DNA of 46,947 nt from an uncultured Myxococcales bacterium (GTDB lineage: Bacteria > Myxococcota_A > UBA9042 > DTJE01), in assembly GCA_903847405.1 (NCBI GenBank), contig CAINDP010000078.1:1-46947 (forward strand), read 5' to 3'. Under the pieces are notes generated by a model. That model was not told the origin of the DNA and did no database searches. It worked only from the letters and a program-made list of their open reading frames with translations. Made by a program: the position numbers and the translations under genes. Shown one piece after another: positions 1-8,442 of the stretch. Positions within the stretch are counted from its first letter, which is position 1. Every line of letters starts with the position of its first letter.

Positions 1-1
1 G

Positions 2-1978
2 GACGCCGTCGGCATCCTCCAGCGGGCCGTCGCGGGCAGTCCCAGCGGCCTGACGGTCGGTTCGCTGGCCATCCGCTGGAACGAGGCCGACCTGGAACTG
101 TGCCAGGGCGCGTCCGGCCCCTGCTGGACGTCCCGCCTGGAACGGCCGGCCGAGTGCGCGGGCACCGTGGCGGGACCGTGGTGCGTCCGGTTCCTGGTCC
201 AGGCGCCGCCCGACGCGTTGAAGGACGAAATCCTGGCGCTGCTGGCCGGGGCCGACGCCTGGAGCCTTCCGTCCTCCGAAGTTTCCGCCTCGCCGTCCTC
301 CGCCCAGACCAACGCCGCCCCGCCGTCCGGAGCCCCGGGGCCCGCCGCCGACGAACCGCAAATCGCCTCGCTGCAGTTGATGCCGCAGTACGACCGGAAG
401 GGGTTCGACGACTGGGCCCCCCTGGCCGGATCGGTGTTGGCCTGGTCGCTGCTGCTGTTCGCCGTGGCTGCCGCCCTGCGGGGCGGCCGGGAGGTGTCCC
501 GGGATCTCGGCCTGCGGACGCTGCTTCCCTGGCTGGTCGGGATCGGGCTGCTGTCGCTGGGGCTGCGCCTGCTGTTCGCCCATCCCCAGCCCGTCAACCC
601 GGTGGAGATGGAGCGGCTGACGGGCCAGGCGTTCGACGCCCACAGCGCCGTCATCGCGTCGCTGCTGGCGCCGTTCGTCGCGCTGTTCGGGCACCCGTTC
701 GGCTGCCATTCGGTCTTCAACCTCCTCGTCAGCGTGGCGTCCCCCGTGATCCTCGCCCTGCTGGCCGCGGCGTGGGGAGGCCGGACCGTCGGCGTGCTGG
801 CGGGACTGGTCCTGGCCTGCGCGCCCGAGCAGATCCACTGGGCCATGACCTCCGACGCCGCCGTGTCGCTGACCGGGTTCCTGCTGGCAGCCGTGCTGGC
901 CACCGAGGTGTTCGTGCGGCGGGCGCGGGTCGCCGAGGGGCTGGCGGCCGGGATCCTCTGGGGGCTGGCGTTCCACCTGCGCCCCGAGACCCCGGGGATG
1001 GTCCTGGCGCTGGCCGCCTGGATCGTCGCCAGCCGTCCGTTCCGTGCGGTCCTGGGTCGGCCCCGCCTGGCGGTGGCGCTGCTGGGTCCGGTCGTCCTGT
1101 CCCTGGCCTTCGACGCGTACCTGTCCGCCACGTCCAGCCCGATCGCCCGGTTCTGCGGCGGCGCCTGCGAGCCCTCCCTGTCCCGGATGGTCGGCACCGT
1201 CCACTCGCTGCTGCTGAACCCCGCGTACCACTACCTGCCCTGGACCGTGCTGTGGCTGGCGGGCCTGGCGCTGTTGCGGGGGCCGGCGCTGTGGGTTTCG
1301 CTGGTCATCGGCCTGTTCCACCCGGTGTTCCTGGCGCAGTTCGGCGGGTTCGTGTCCCGGGTCGAGCCCAACATCCGGTACATGCTGTTCGCGCAGCCGT
1401 TCCTGGCCCTGGGGGCGGCCCGGGCCCTGGCATGGCTGTGGGAGTCCACGCGGTGGCCGTCGTTCCGCACGGCTCTGCGCGCGCTGGTGGTCCTGCTGGT
1501 GCTGTCCGCCCCGGTGGTCCTGCGCGACTATGCGGGGGGGTGGTCGGCCCTCCAGCGCCAGTACCGGTTCGTGTCCGAGCACCTGGAATCGATTCCGGAG
1601 CACGCGGTCCTGGTCGTCCAGCCCGACGCCGACCAGCCGAATTGGCACGTGCAGTACCAGTTGGCGATGGCCGGACGCTGGAACCGGGCCCGCACGTTCC
1701 CGGGGTGCCTGCGCGACCCCGGCGTGATGGTGGTCCAGGCGGCCGACCTGGACGGCCCGATCCCGCCCGGCTGTCCGGTGCTGCTGCTGGAGGGCTTCAC
1801 GGATCACGCGCACCCCGAGGACGCCGCGCAGGCCCGTGCCCGCCTGGAGGCCGCCTGGGACGTCGACCCCGTGGTGACCTTGATCGCCCCGGTGCTGGAC
1901 TACACCGCCGACCAGGACCTCGCGATGCGACTAGGCCTGTTCCGGCTTTCGCCCAGGACCCCGGTCGTGGACCGATGA
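2..1978 (+). CDS. GT-C-like polytopic membrane glycosyltransferase (5' end outside window)
   Basis: The reading frame is open from base 2, so the start lies upstream and 658 residues are visible. The first ~130 visible residues look extracytoplasmic: two cysteine pairs, then a Ser/Ala/Pro-rich linker. About ten hydrophobic segments follow, and then a soluble C-terminal domain of ~150 residues. This layout fits GT-C enzymes (PMT/ArnT-like), which take sugar from a polyprenyl-phosphate donor on the outer face of the inner membrane. The first long loop contains acidic residues (PVEMERL), but I cannot identify a textbook catalytic DE pair, so the family call is inference from topology and neighbours. 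The stop overlaps the next start (ATGA), so the gene is coupled to the radical SAM gene. An O-antigen-ligase-like or purely structural membrane protein is the alternative. Confidence 0.6.
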   Translation, partial: DAVGILQRAVAGSPSGLTVGSLAIRWNEADLELCQGASGPCWTSRLERPAECAGTVAGPWCVRFLVQAPPDALKDEILALLAGADAWSLPSSEVSASPSSAQTNAAPPSGAPGPAADEPQIASLQLMPQYDRKGFDDWAPLAGSVLAWSLLLFAVAAALRGGREVSRDLGLRTLLPWLVGIGLLSLGLRLLFAHPQPVNPVEMERLTGQAFDAHSAVIASLLAPFVALFGHPFGCHSVFNLLVSVASPVILALLAAAWGGRTVGVLAGLVLACAPEQIHWAMTSDAAVSLTGFLLAAVLATEVFVRRARVAEGLAAGILWGLAFHLRPETPGMVLALAAWIVASRPFRAVLGRPRLAVALLGPVVLSLAFDAYLSATSSPIARFCGGACEPSLSRMVGTVHSLLLNPAYHYLPWTVLWLAGLALLRGPALWVSLVIGLFHPVFLAQFGGFVSRVEPNIRYMLFAQPFLALGAARALAWLWESTRWPSFRTALRALVVLLVLSAPVVLRDYAGGWSALQRQYRFVSEHLESIPEHAVLVVQPDADQPNWHVQYQLAMAGRWNRARTFPGCLRDPGVMVVQAADLDGPIPPGCPVLLLEGFTDHAHPEDAAQARARLEAAWDVDPVVTLIAPVLDYTADQDLAMRLGLFRLSPRTPVVDR

Positions 1979-3465
1979 ACGGATTGCGGATTGCCCTGGT
2001 ATCGCTGCCCAAGCCCGGCCGCAGCTTCATCAACCGCGACCTGTTCGGGGGGATGGCGATCGACGACCAGTTCGGGACGGACACGGGCGCCTCGTTCGTG
2101 GCCCGGCTGAAGTCCGAAGGGACCGTGATCCCGGAAATCGCGTTCCCGTACCTGGGTGCCGTGCTGGCCGATCACGACGTCCGGTTCTTCGACGGCGCCC
2201 GCATCGCCCAGGACTCGCCGCCGGCGGCGGCTCTGCAGGCGGACGTGGTGGCGTACGCGCCCGCGTGGATCGTGGCGTCGTCCAGCTTCGCGAACCTGGG
2301 GAACGAGGTCGACCTGCTGGGGGCGCTGGGGCGGGCCGCGGGCGCCCGGACGGTCCTGTTCGGGGCCGCGGCGGCGTCGTTCGCGGCCGAAATCCTGGCC
2401 CGCCCGGGCGTCGATTTCGTGGTGGACGGCGAGGCCGAGGCGGTCGTCCCCGACCTGGTCGCCCGGCCCGATCCGGAATCGGTTGCCGGCGTGTGGCGGC
2501 GCACGCCCCGGGGCCCCGAGGGGACGGGCCGGCGACTGGTCCAGGACCTCGATGCCCTGCCGTTTCCCGACTGGAGCGTGTCCCCGGTGTCCCGCTATCG
2601 CTACTTCCCGCTGCTGAAGCGGCGCCCCTTCGCCACGGTCCAGGCGTCGCGCGGCTGCACGTACGGCTGCGCCTTCTGTCCGTACCCCGCGGCCCAGGGC
2701 GAACGGTTCCGGGCTCGCCGCCCCGAGGCCGTCGTGGACGAAATGGCCCACCTCGTGGAGCGCTTCGGGGTGCGGTCGATCCTGTTCCGGGACCCGAACT
2801 TCGCGCTGGATCGTGCGCGGGTGGTGGAAATCTGCCAGGGGCTGATCCGGCGGAAGGTCCGGGTCGACTGGGGATGCGAAACCCGCCTGGACCTGCTGGA
2901 CGACGAGCTGGTCGGCCTGCTGGCCGCGGCGGGATGCCGCAGCGCCGAGGTCGGGATGGACAGCCTGTCGGTGGCTGCGTCGGCCCGCCACGGGCGAAAG
3001 ACGATCGCCCCCGACGAGGCCCGCGCGCGCATCCGCAGCCTGGACCGCCACGGCATCGCCAGCGCCGCGCTGTTCCTGGTCGGGCTGCCCGGCGACGACG
3101 AGGCCTCCATCCTGGACACGATCGGGTTCGCCGTCGGCCTGGCCCCGACCTACCTGAATTTCGAGATCCCGGTGCCGTTCCCCGGCACCGCGCTGTACCG
3201 GGACGCGGTGCGGGACGGCCGGATGGCGGCGCTGCGTCTGGACGATCTGCGGGGGCGGACGCCGATCCTGGCGGCGGGCAGCGGGCTGGACGCGGACCGC
3301 CTGCACGCGCTGCAGGCCCGTGCCGTGCGCCGGTTCTACGTGCGCCCCGTCCGGCTGCTGCGGACGCTGCGCCCGCACCCGTTCCACTCGATCGCGTTCC
3401 TGGTGGCGGTCGGGGCGCGGTTCCTGTGGGACCGCTGGAAGGCCCTGTGGCGGGGGGGGCGATGA
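1975..3465 (+). CDS. B12-binding-domain radical SAM enzyme
   Basis: This 496-residue protein begins with a Rossmann-like cobalamin-binding-type region (about residues 1-165), followed by a radical SAM barrel. The cluster motif CxxxCxxC is present as C228-C232-C235 (RGCTYGCAFC). A C-terminal basic and hydrophobic tail suggests membrane association. Family members do methylations, ring contractions and other radical chemistry on lipids, sugars and tetrapyrroles; HpnJ of hopanoid synthesis is one example. The substrate cannot be read from the sequence. The gene overlaps its upstream and downstream neighbours by four bases (ATGA at both ends), so it belongs to the glycosyltransferase/deacetylase cassette. 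Its substrate is therefore plausibly a lipid-linked sugar or envelope glycolipid. The family is clear; the reaction is unknown. Confidence 0.9.
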   Translation: MNGLRIALVSLPKPGRSFINRDLFGGMAIDDQFGTDTGASFVARLKSEGTVIPEIAFPYLGAVLADHDVRFFDGARIAQDSPPAAALQADVVAYAPAWIVASSSFANLGNEVDLLGALGRAAGARTVLFGAAAASFAAEILARPGVDFVVDGEAEAVVPDLVARPDPESVAGVWRRTPRGPEGTGRRLVQDLDALPFPDWSVSPVSRYRYFPLLKRRPFATVQASRGCTYGCAFCPYPAAQGERFRARRPEAVVDEMAHLVERFGVRSILFRDPNFALDRARVVEICQGLIRRKVRVDWGCETRLDLLDDELVGLLAAAGCRSAEVGMDSLSVAASARHGRKTIAPDEARARIRSLDRHGIASAALFLVGLPGDDEASILDTIGFAVGLAPTYLNFEIPVPFPGTALYRDAVRDGRMAALRLDDLRGRTPILAAGSGLDADRLHALQARAVRRFYVRPVRLLRTLRPHPFHSIAFLVAVGARFLWDRWKALWRGGR

Positions 3466-4208
3466 GCAGGACGGTCCTGGTGCTGGTGCCCGCCCACGAC
3501 GAGGCGGCGACGATCGCCCGGGTCGTCGAGGGCGTGATGCGCCACCCGGTGGACGTGCTGGTAGTGGACGACGGGTCCACTGACGGCACGGCGGACCGGG
3601 CCCGGGAGGCGTCCGCCGAGGTCCTGAGCCTGGCGCCCAACCGGGGCAAGGGGCTGGCGCTGCAGGAAGGGTTCCGGATCGCCCGCGACCGGGGATACCG
3701 GGCGGTCGTGACGATCGACGGGGACATGGAGCACGATCCGGCCGACATCCCGCGGTTCCTGGACGCCCTGGAACCGGGAGTGGATCTGGTCGTCGGCCAG
3801 CGGAACGTGTACCGTAGTTGGCGCCGCCGGTTGCTGAACGGGTTCGCGAACTTCTGGTGCCGGCGCATCGACGCGCGGATCACCGACACCCACTGCGGGT
3901 TTCGGGCCCTGGGTCCCCGGGCGTTCGCCGAGGCGACGGTTCCCTTCGGCGGGTTCGAGTTCGAGCAGATGCAACTGCTGGAGGCCTACCGGCGGGCGCT
4001 GCGGGTGACGTTCCTGCCGGTCGCGGTGCGGACCTCCGCCCGGACCGGCGTGGGACTGCGGGACATCGTGCGGGCGAACGACGCGTTCGACCACTGGGTC
4101 CTGGCCCATGTGGACGAGCTGCGGCTGCCTGCCTGGAAGCGTAGGTTCCTGCGGGCGGCCGCCCGCGTGGGCCTGGTCCTGGGGAGAGTCCTGAAATGGG
4201 CGACCTGA
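3462..4208 (+). CDS. GT2 polyprenyl-phosphate glycosyltransferase (DPM1/ArnC-like)
   Basis: The 248-residue protein is a single GT-A domain: VPAHDEAATI at the N terminus, VVDDGSTDGT, then the metal-binding-type DGDMEHDP. This is the pattern of dolichyl-phosphate mannose synthase-like GT2 enzymes that charge a polyprenyl phosphate with a sugar from a nucleotide-sugar donor on the cytoplasmic face. There is no C-terminal transmembrane pair as in ArnC or GtrB, but the end is basic and amphipathic. The start overlaps the radical SAM stop (ATGA). The 3' end overlaps the start of the next small gene by 13 bases. With a GT-C-like protein and a deacetylase in the same operon, it probably makes the lipid-linked sugar they use. 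The sugar identity is unknown. Confidence 0.88.
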   Translation: MSRTVLVLVPAHDEAATIARVVEGVMRHPVDVLVVDDGSTDGTADRAREASAEVLSLAPNRGKGLALQEGFRIARDRGYRAVVTIDGDMEHDPADIPRFLDALEPGVDLVVGQRNVYRSWRRRLLNGFANFWCRRIDARITDTHCGFRALGPRAFAEATVPFGGFEFEQMQLLEAYRRALRVTFLPVAVRTSARTGVGLRDIVRANDAFDHWVLAHVDELRLPAWKRRFLRAAARVGLVLGRVLKWAT

Positions 4209-4345
4209 CGCTGTCGAGCACCCTGCTGATCGCGACGCACGTGCTGTACGTGGCGGCCGTCGTGTTCCTGGTGGTCGAGTTGCGCCGGATCCGGGTGCCC
4301 GCCCAGCGGTGGATCGCGCGATACCGCAAGCAGAGGGGAACATGA
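4196..4345 (+). CDS. 49-residue single-pass membrane microprotein
   Basis: This small frame starts with ATG inside the 3' end of the GT2 gene and has GGGGAG nine bases upstream. It encodes a short polar N terminus, one hydrophobic helix (about residues 9-27) and a strongly basic C-terminal tail, so it is probably N-out/C-in. Its stop overlaps the next ATG (ATGA). I do not recognise a family. Tight coupling on both sides, the ribosome-binding site and the clean TM-plus-basic-tail pattern argue that it is translated. A flippase subunit analogous to ArnE/F is conceivable by position, but those proteins have four helices and this one has a single helix. Confidence 0.6.
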   Translation: MGDLTLSSTLLIATHVLYVAAVVFLVVELRRIRVPAQRWIARYRKQRGT

Positions 4346-4497
4346 CGACGCCGACCGCCATCCTGTTGACCCAGATCCCGATTGCGCTGGGGTGCTTCTG
4401 GCTGGCCTGGGAGTTGCGGAAACTGCGCAAGTCGATCGATTCCACGGAGTCGGCCTCCCCACCCCCTCGGGACCCCTCGAAGGGAGCGCCGTCGTGA
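4342..4497 (+). CDS. 51-residue single-pass membrane microprotein
   Basis: This begins at ATG within an ATGA overlap with the preceding microprotein, with GAGGGGA just upstream. It has one hydrophobic segment (about residues 6-22), a charged patch (ELRKLRKSID) and a Ser/Pro-rich tail. Its last bases overlap the GTG start of the deacetylase gene (GTGA). Like the previous gene it carries an ELRxxR-type juxtamembrane motif (VVELRRIR versus WELRKLRK), so the two could be diverged duplicates or partners in one complex. The family is not recognised. Its role is likely local to the glycan cassette: scaffold, small flippase component or regulator. That is inference from position only. Confidence 0.6.
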   Translation: MTTPTAILLTQIPIALGCFWLAWELRKLRKSIDSTESASPPPRDPSKGAPS

Positions 4498-5297
4498 ACC
4501 CCGCCCCCCCGTCATTCCCGTGCGCCGTCACCATCGACGTCGAGCCCGATCCGGACACGGGGGACTTCGAGGCCGTCCGGCGCCACCTGCCCGGGCTGCT
4601 GGAACGTTTCGACACCCGGGGAATCCCCGCCACGCTGTTCTGCACCAGTCGCGTGGTCGACGAATGCGGCGATCTGCTGCGGCAGGTCCCGTCCCAACAC
4701 GAGTTCGCCAGCCACGCCTGCAGCCACCGGCCCTTCACGCGGATGACGCCGGAAGAACGCCGGGACGAACTGGCGCGCAGCAAGGCGGTGATCGAATCCC
4801 TGGGGCGCGGGTGCGCCGGCTTCCGGTCGCCCTACTTCTGCATGACCGACGCGATCCTGCGGGAGGTGGCCCAGGCGGGCTACCAGTACGACTCGTCCTG
4901 GGCCAGCTTCGGCCACCCGATCGGCTACCACAACCTGTGGAAGAGCAAGCGCCCGGTACGCCTGGAGGACCCCGCGATCGTCGAGGTTCCGATCCCCGAC
5001 GCGACGGTGGCGCGCATCCCCTTCGGGCTCAGTTTCTACCGGGCGTTCGATCCCGTTTCCCGCCTGTTCCACGTGGGCAGGCCGCATCTGGTCTACCTGC
5101 ACTGCGACGAGTTCCAGGACCGGCTGCCGTCCGCGGACATCCCGCGATGGGCCCGGCCCTTCCTGGGCCGGAACCGCGGAAAACGGGCGTCGGTCCTGCT
5201 GGATCGATTGCTGGACGCGCTGCAGCGGAAGGGGGCGCGGTTCGTCACGGTCGGGGACATCGCGAGGTCGGTACCCGGTGCCGATCCGTCCGCCTAG
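4494..5297 (+). CDS. NodB-type polysaccharide deacetylase
   Basis: This 267-residue carbohydrate-esterase-4-like protein has the catalytic and metal Asp in TIDVEPD (D15), metal-binding histidines in SHACSH (H74 and H78), and the third motif FRSPYF. Such enzymes remove N-acetyl or N-formyl groups from sugars; ArnD and NaxD act on undecaprenyl-phosphate-linked amino sugars. There is no signal peptide, so the active site is probably cytoplasmic, which suits a lipid-linked sugar substrate better than peptidoglycan. The start is GTG overlapping the upstream stop (GTGA), with AGGGAG seven bases upstream. It is the last gene of the cassette. Its TAG stop shares bases with the TAG stop of the convergent gene within the palindrome CTAG. 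Confidence 0.88.
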   Translation: MNPAPPSFPCAVTIDVEPDPDTGDFEAVRRHLPGLLERFDTRGIPATLFCTSRVVDECGDLLRQVPSQHEFASHACSHRPFTRMTPEERRDELARSKAVIESLGRGCAGFRSPYFCMTDAILREVAQAGYQYDSSWASFGHPIGYHNLWKSKRPVRLEDPAIVEVPIPDATVARIPFGLSFYRAFDPVSRLFHVGRPHLVYLHCDEFQDRLPSADIPRWARPFLGRNRGKRASVLLDRLLDALQRKGARFVTVGDIARSVPGADPSA

Positions 5298-6220
5298 AGC
5301 CGCCCGCCCAGCCGGAACCCGATGATCGCGTCGATGGCGTTCCGGTAGTCCTTGCTGACGGGAATCATGGCATAGAAGTCGCCCAGGAACGGCCCGAGGG
5401 CCAGGTGGACGCCGGGGCCGATCGCGACATACGTATCGAAATCGTCAAACGAGGAATGCGGTCCCACGCGGAGCAACCGGGACAACTGCATCTCGACGAA
5501 CGGCGTGACGGCGCCGAGGATCTGGTAGCCGACGTTGAGGCCCGCGTGGAGCCCGACCGAGGTCATCTCCGGCGTATTGACGTTGTCACCGTCGTGCTCG
5601 AACGTGAACATGAAGTCGAAGCCGAACTCCGTATTGACCAGCAATCCATGGTAGTTGAACTGGTACCGGACGTCCGGCCGCAACGACAGGCTCGCGGGCA
5701 TGTACCGGGCCATTTCGTAGTTTCCGGCAGTCATCCCCATGGCCAACGCAAAGGCGCCCTCGTCCGAAAGGTTCCACAGCGCCGGAAGATAGAGGGTCAT
5801 GGAAAGGCCCAGCCGGTTCATTCCGTCGTCGAGGACGTTGCCCCGGGCCCACAGCGCCGGGTTTCCGAATGCACCGCCATTCAACTTCTTGCCGCCGCGC
5901 TCGATCATGAACGGGACGGTCAGGGAGCCCCCGACCGCGAACCGGTCGGTGATCCGGCCCTGGGCGTCGATCAGGAACGTCCCCCCCACCAGGTGGTCGC
6001 GGAGGTCCATGTCGTCGAACACGTACCAGCGGGTCCCGACGAGGATGACGGAGGTGGTGTCGACGGTGCCGATCGCCTGGGTGGTGAAGGCGCCACTGTC
6101 CCGATCCTGTGCGGCAGGCGCCTGGTCGGCGACGGCTTCCGTGGGGCCGGTGTCCGCCCGCGCCGCCATCGATAGAAACAGGCAGGATGCGGATAGCAGG
6201 AACCCCATCGCGCGCTGCAT
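5294..6220 (-). CDS. Predicted outer-membrane beta-barrel protein
   Basis: The 308-residue product has a signal peptide (MQRAMGFLLSASCLFLSMAARA, cleavage near residue 22). Then comes a run of alternating hydrophobic/polar strands with many Gly, Tyr and Phe, ending FRLGGRL. This looks like an outer-membrane barrel of about 12 strands. No specific family is recognised. The start was chosen because a G-rich Shine-Dalgarno (GGGGGG) lies eight bases upstream; an ATG six bases earlier is possible. It follows the YyaL-type gene by ~50 bases on the same strand, so it may be co-transcribed. It ends against the convergent deacetylase gene with overlapping stops and no room for a terminator between them. 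Confidence 0.65.
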   Translation of the reverse strand: MQRAMGFLLSASCLFLSMAARADTGPTEAVADQAPAAQDRDSGAFTTQAIGTVDTTSVILVGTRWYVFDDMDLRDHLVGGTFLIDAQGRITDRFAVGGSLTVPFMIERGGKKLNGGAFGNPALWARGNVLDDGMNRLGLSMTLYLPALWNLSDEGAFALAMGMTAGNYEMARYMPASLSLRPDVRYQFNYHGLLVNTEFGFDFMFTFEHDGDNVNTPEMTSVGLHAGLNVGYQILGAVTPFVEMQLSRLLRVGPHSSFDDFDTYVAIGPGVHLALGPFLGDFYAMIPVSKDYRNAIDAIIGFRLGGRL

Positions 6221-6273
6221 CGTCATTACCCCCCCATTGACGAGGGCGACTATGCTGCACGCGACCTGGACTG

Positions 6274-8337
6274 TCAAACCGTTCGAGCCTCGCCTTCCCG
6301 CAGCATCTCCGCCAGCACCTCGGGGTCCGATGTCGGGGCCCGGCACGCGCCCTCCCGGCACAGGTAGGCGGTCGGCCGGCACTGGATCGCCACGCGGCCT
6401 TCCAGGGCGGGCGCCCGTTTCACGAGGTCCGGCGCCGCGCCGTCGGGCGGCACCCACGCCAGCACGGCCCAGGACGGGTCCAGGCGTCCAACGACTGCGG
6501 CCAGGGCCATCGCCGCCGGGTCGGCCGGGTCGCCGGCGATCACCACGTCCAGCAGGTCGCTGCGCAGGGCGGCCGCGTCCAGGATCCACGGTGCGCCCAA
6601 CGCCGATCGCGTCGCCAGGCCCGACAGCGACCGCAGCAGGTCGTCCCGCTCGCCCGCCCAGGCCGGGTCCCCGGTGACGGTCGCCAGCCGCGTCAGCAGT
6701 CGCGCCATCGCCCCGTTCCCCGAGGGCGTCGCGTTGTCATAGGCGTCCACGCGCCGATCCAGCGGCGCCTGGTGGTCGTCCGGGGTCAGGTAGTAGGCGC
6801 CCTCCGGACGGCGGAAACGGTCCCGTGCCCGGGTCGCCACCTCCAGGGCCCGGTGCAGGAATCGCGCCTCCCCGGTCGCCCCGTGCAGGGCCAGCAACGC
6901 CATCCCCAGCCAGGCATGGTCCTCGACCACGCCGATCCCGGTGGCAACCCCGTCGTTCGACGCCCGCATCAGGCGGCCGTCCGGGTCCCGGTGGACGTCC
7001 CACAGGCGATCCGCGGTCCGCGCGGCGGCCTCGAGGAACCGCCGCTCCCCCAGGACCCCGCCGGCCTCGACCAGCGCGGTCACGGTCATCGCATTCCAGG
7101 CCAGGACGACCTTCCGGTCCAGTCCCGGCGGGGTCCGGACGGCGCGGGCCGCCTGCAGCGCCGGCCGCCACCGCGCCCACAGTTCCTCGTCGCCGGGCCG
7201 TTCTTCCGCCCGACGCGTCGGGATCGACCGCCCCTCGAAGTTCCCGCTTTCGGTGATTCCCAGGATGCGCGCCAGGTCGTCGCCGTCGCGCTCCCCGGCG
7301 ATCTGCCGCAGTTGCGTGGGGGTCCACAGGTAGTACGTGCCCTCCTCGCCCCCGCTGTCCGCATCGAAGGACGCGTAGAACAGGCCGTCCGTCCCCGTCA
7401 TGTCGCGCAGCAGGAAGTCCAGCGTGTCCCGGGCCACTTCGCCGTATCGCGGCTGGTCCAGGGCGACCGACGCCTCGGCGTACAGCCGTGCCAACTGGGC
7501 GTTGTCGTACAGCATCTTTTCGAAGTGGGGCACGGTCCAGGTGGGCTCCACCGTGTACCGGTGGAAGCCGCCGCCCACGTGATCCCGGATGCCGCCCGAG
7601 GCCATGGCGTCCAGCGTGCGGCGCAGGGGGTCCAGGATCCGGGCGCACCCGGCGGCCCGGTGGCGGTGCAGCAGCAGGTCCAGCAGCGGCGTCTGCGGGA
7701 ACTTCATCCGGCCGCCCAGCCCGCCCCAGGCCGGGTCGAAGGCCAGCACCGCCTCGTCCACCGCCGCCTGGACCGTCGCCGCGTCGATGGGGGCCTCTTC
7801 CATCCCGGCCATGAATCCGGCGATGGCCTCCCGCACCCGATCGCCCTGGTCCACGGCGTCCTGGCGCCGCGTGTCCCAGAAGGCGGCGATGCGGTCCAGC
7901 AGCGCACGGAAGGGCTCCTTCGGGTAGTAGGTGCCGCCGAAGAAGGGCCGCAGGTCGGGCGTCAGGAACACGGACATGGGCCAGCCACCGGACCCCGTCA
8001 TCACCTGGACCGCGTCCATGTAGACGGCGTCCACGTCCGGGCGCTCCTCGCGGTCCACCTTGATGCAGACGAAGTGCGCGTTCAGGAAGGCCGCGATGGC
8101 GTCGTCGTCGAACGCCTCCCGTTCCATGACGTGGCACCAGTGGCACGAGGCGTAGCCCACCGAAAGGAAGATCGGCCGGTCCAGGTCCCGTGCCCGCTCC
8201 AGGGCTTCGTGCCCCCAGGGGTTCCAGTCCACGGGGTTGTGGGCGTGCTGCCGCAGGTACAGCGACGCTTCGTCCTTCAACCGGTTGCCGTCGCGACGGA
8301 TCGTCGCCGGGTCTCGAGCGCTTCCGGATGCATCCAT
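6274..8337 (-). CDS. YyaL-type thioredoxin-domain protein (SPATA20 / N-acylglucosamine epimerase-like fold)
   Basis: The 687 residues match the usual length of this family. The N-terminal thioredoxin-like domain begins with NPVDWNPWG and carries the CHWCHVME motif followed by a KVDREERPDVD segment. The rest forms an alpha/alpha-barrel of the glycoside-hydrolase type, with KVVLAWNAM and NGAMARLL signatures and a C-terminal CREGACRAP patch. The family is widespread, but its biochemical role is not established; a redox or sugar-related role has been proposed. It probably is cytoplasmic because no signal peptide is visible. The ATG start has GAGG seven bases upstream. The 105-base gap to the upstream oxidase gene contains nothing I recognise. 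Confidence 0.92.
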   Translation of the reverse strand: MDASGSARDPATIRRDGNRLKDEASLYLRQHAHNPVDWNPWGHEALERARDLDRPIFLSVGYASCHWCHVMEREAFDDDAIAAFLNAHFVCIKVDREERPDVDAVYMDAVQVMTGSGGWPMSVFLTPDLRPFFGGTYYPKEPFRALLDRIAAFWDTRRQDAVDQGDRVREAIAGFMAGMEEAPIDAATVQAAVDEAVLAFDPAWGGLGGRMKFPQTPLLDLLLHRHRAAGCARILDPLRRTLDAMASGGIRDHVGGGFHRYTVEPTWTVPHFEKMLYDNAQLARLYAEASVALDQPRYGEVARDTLDFLLRDMTGTDGLFYASFDADSGGEEGTYYLWTPTQLRQIAGERDGDDLARILGITESGNFEGRSIPTRRAEERPGDEELWARWRPALQAARAVRTPPGLDRKVVLAWNAMTVTALVEAGGVLGERRFLEAAARTADRLWDVHRDPDGRLMRASNDGVATGIGVVEDHAWLGMALLALHGATGEARFLHRALEVATRARDRFRRPEGAYYLTPDDHQAPLDRRVDAYDNATPSGNGAMARLLTRLATVTGDPAWAGERDDLLRSLSGLATRSALGAPWILDAAALRSDLLDVVIAGDPADPAAMALAAVVGRLDPSWAVLAWVPPDGAAPDLVKRAPALEGRVAIQCRPTAYLCREGACRAPTSDPEVLAEMLREGEARTV

Positions 8338-8442
8338 CGTTTCGCCTCACGGGGTTCGCAGGAATCCATGGGAAAGGGTAGTGCCTCGGCCCCGGTCGCG
8401 CGAATCCTTGCCCGTAACCTGTGGGAATCCGAGTGCGGCAGA

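Noticed and set aside
100-1974. An in-frame N-terminal extension of the radical SAM gene across the GT-C-like gene
   Set aside because: The upstream part is Arg/Gly/Pro-rich shadow sequence; the natural start is the ATG at 1975, overlapping the previous stop.
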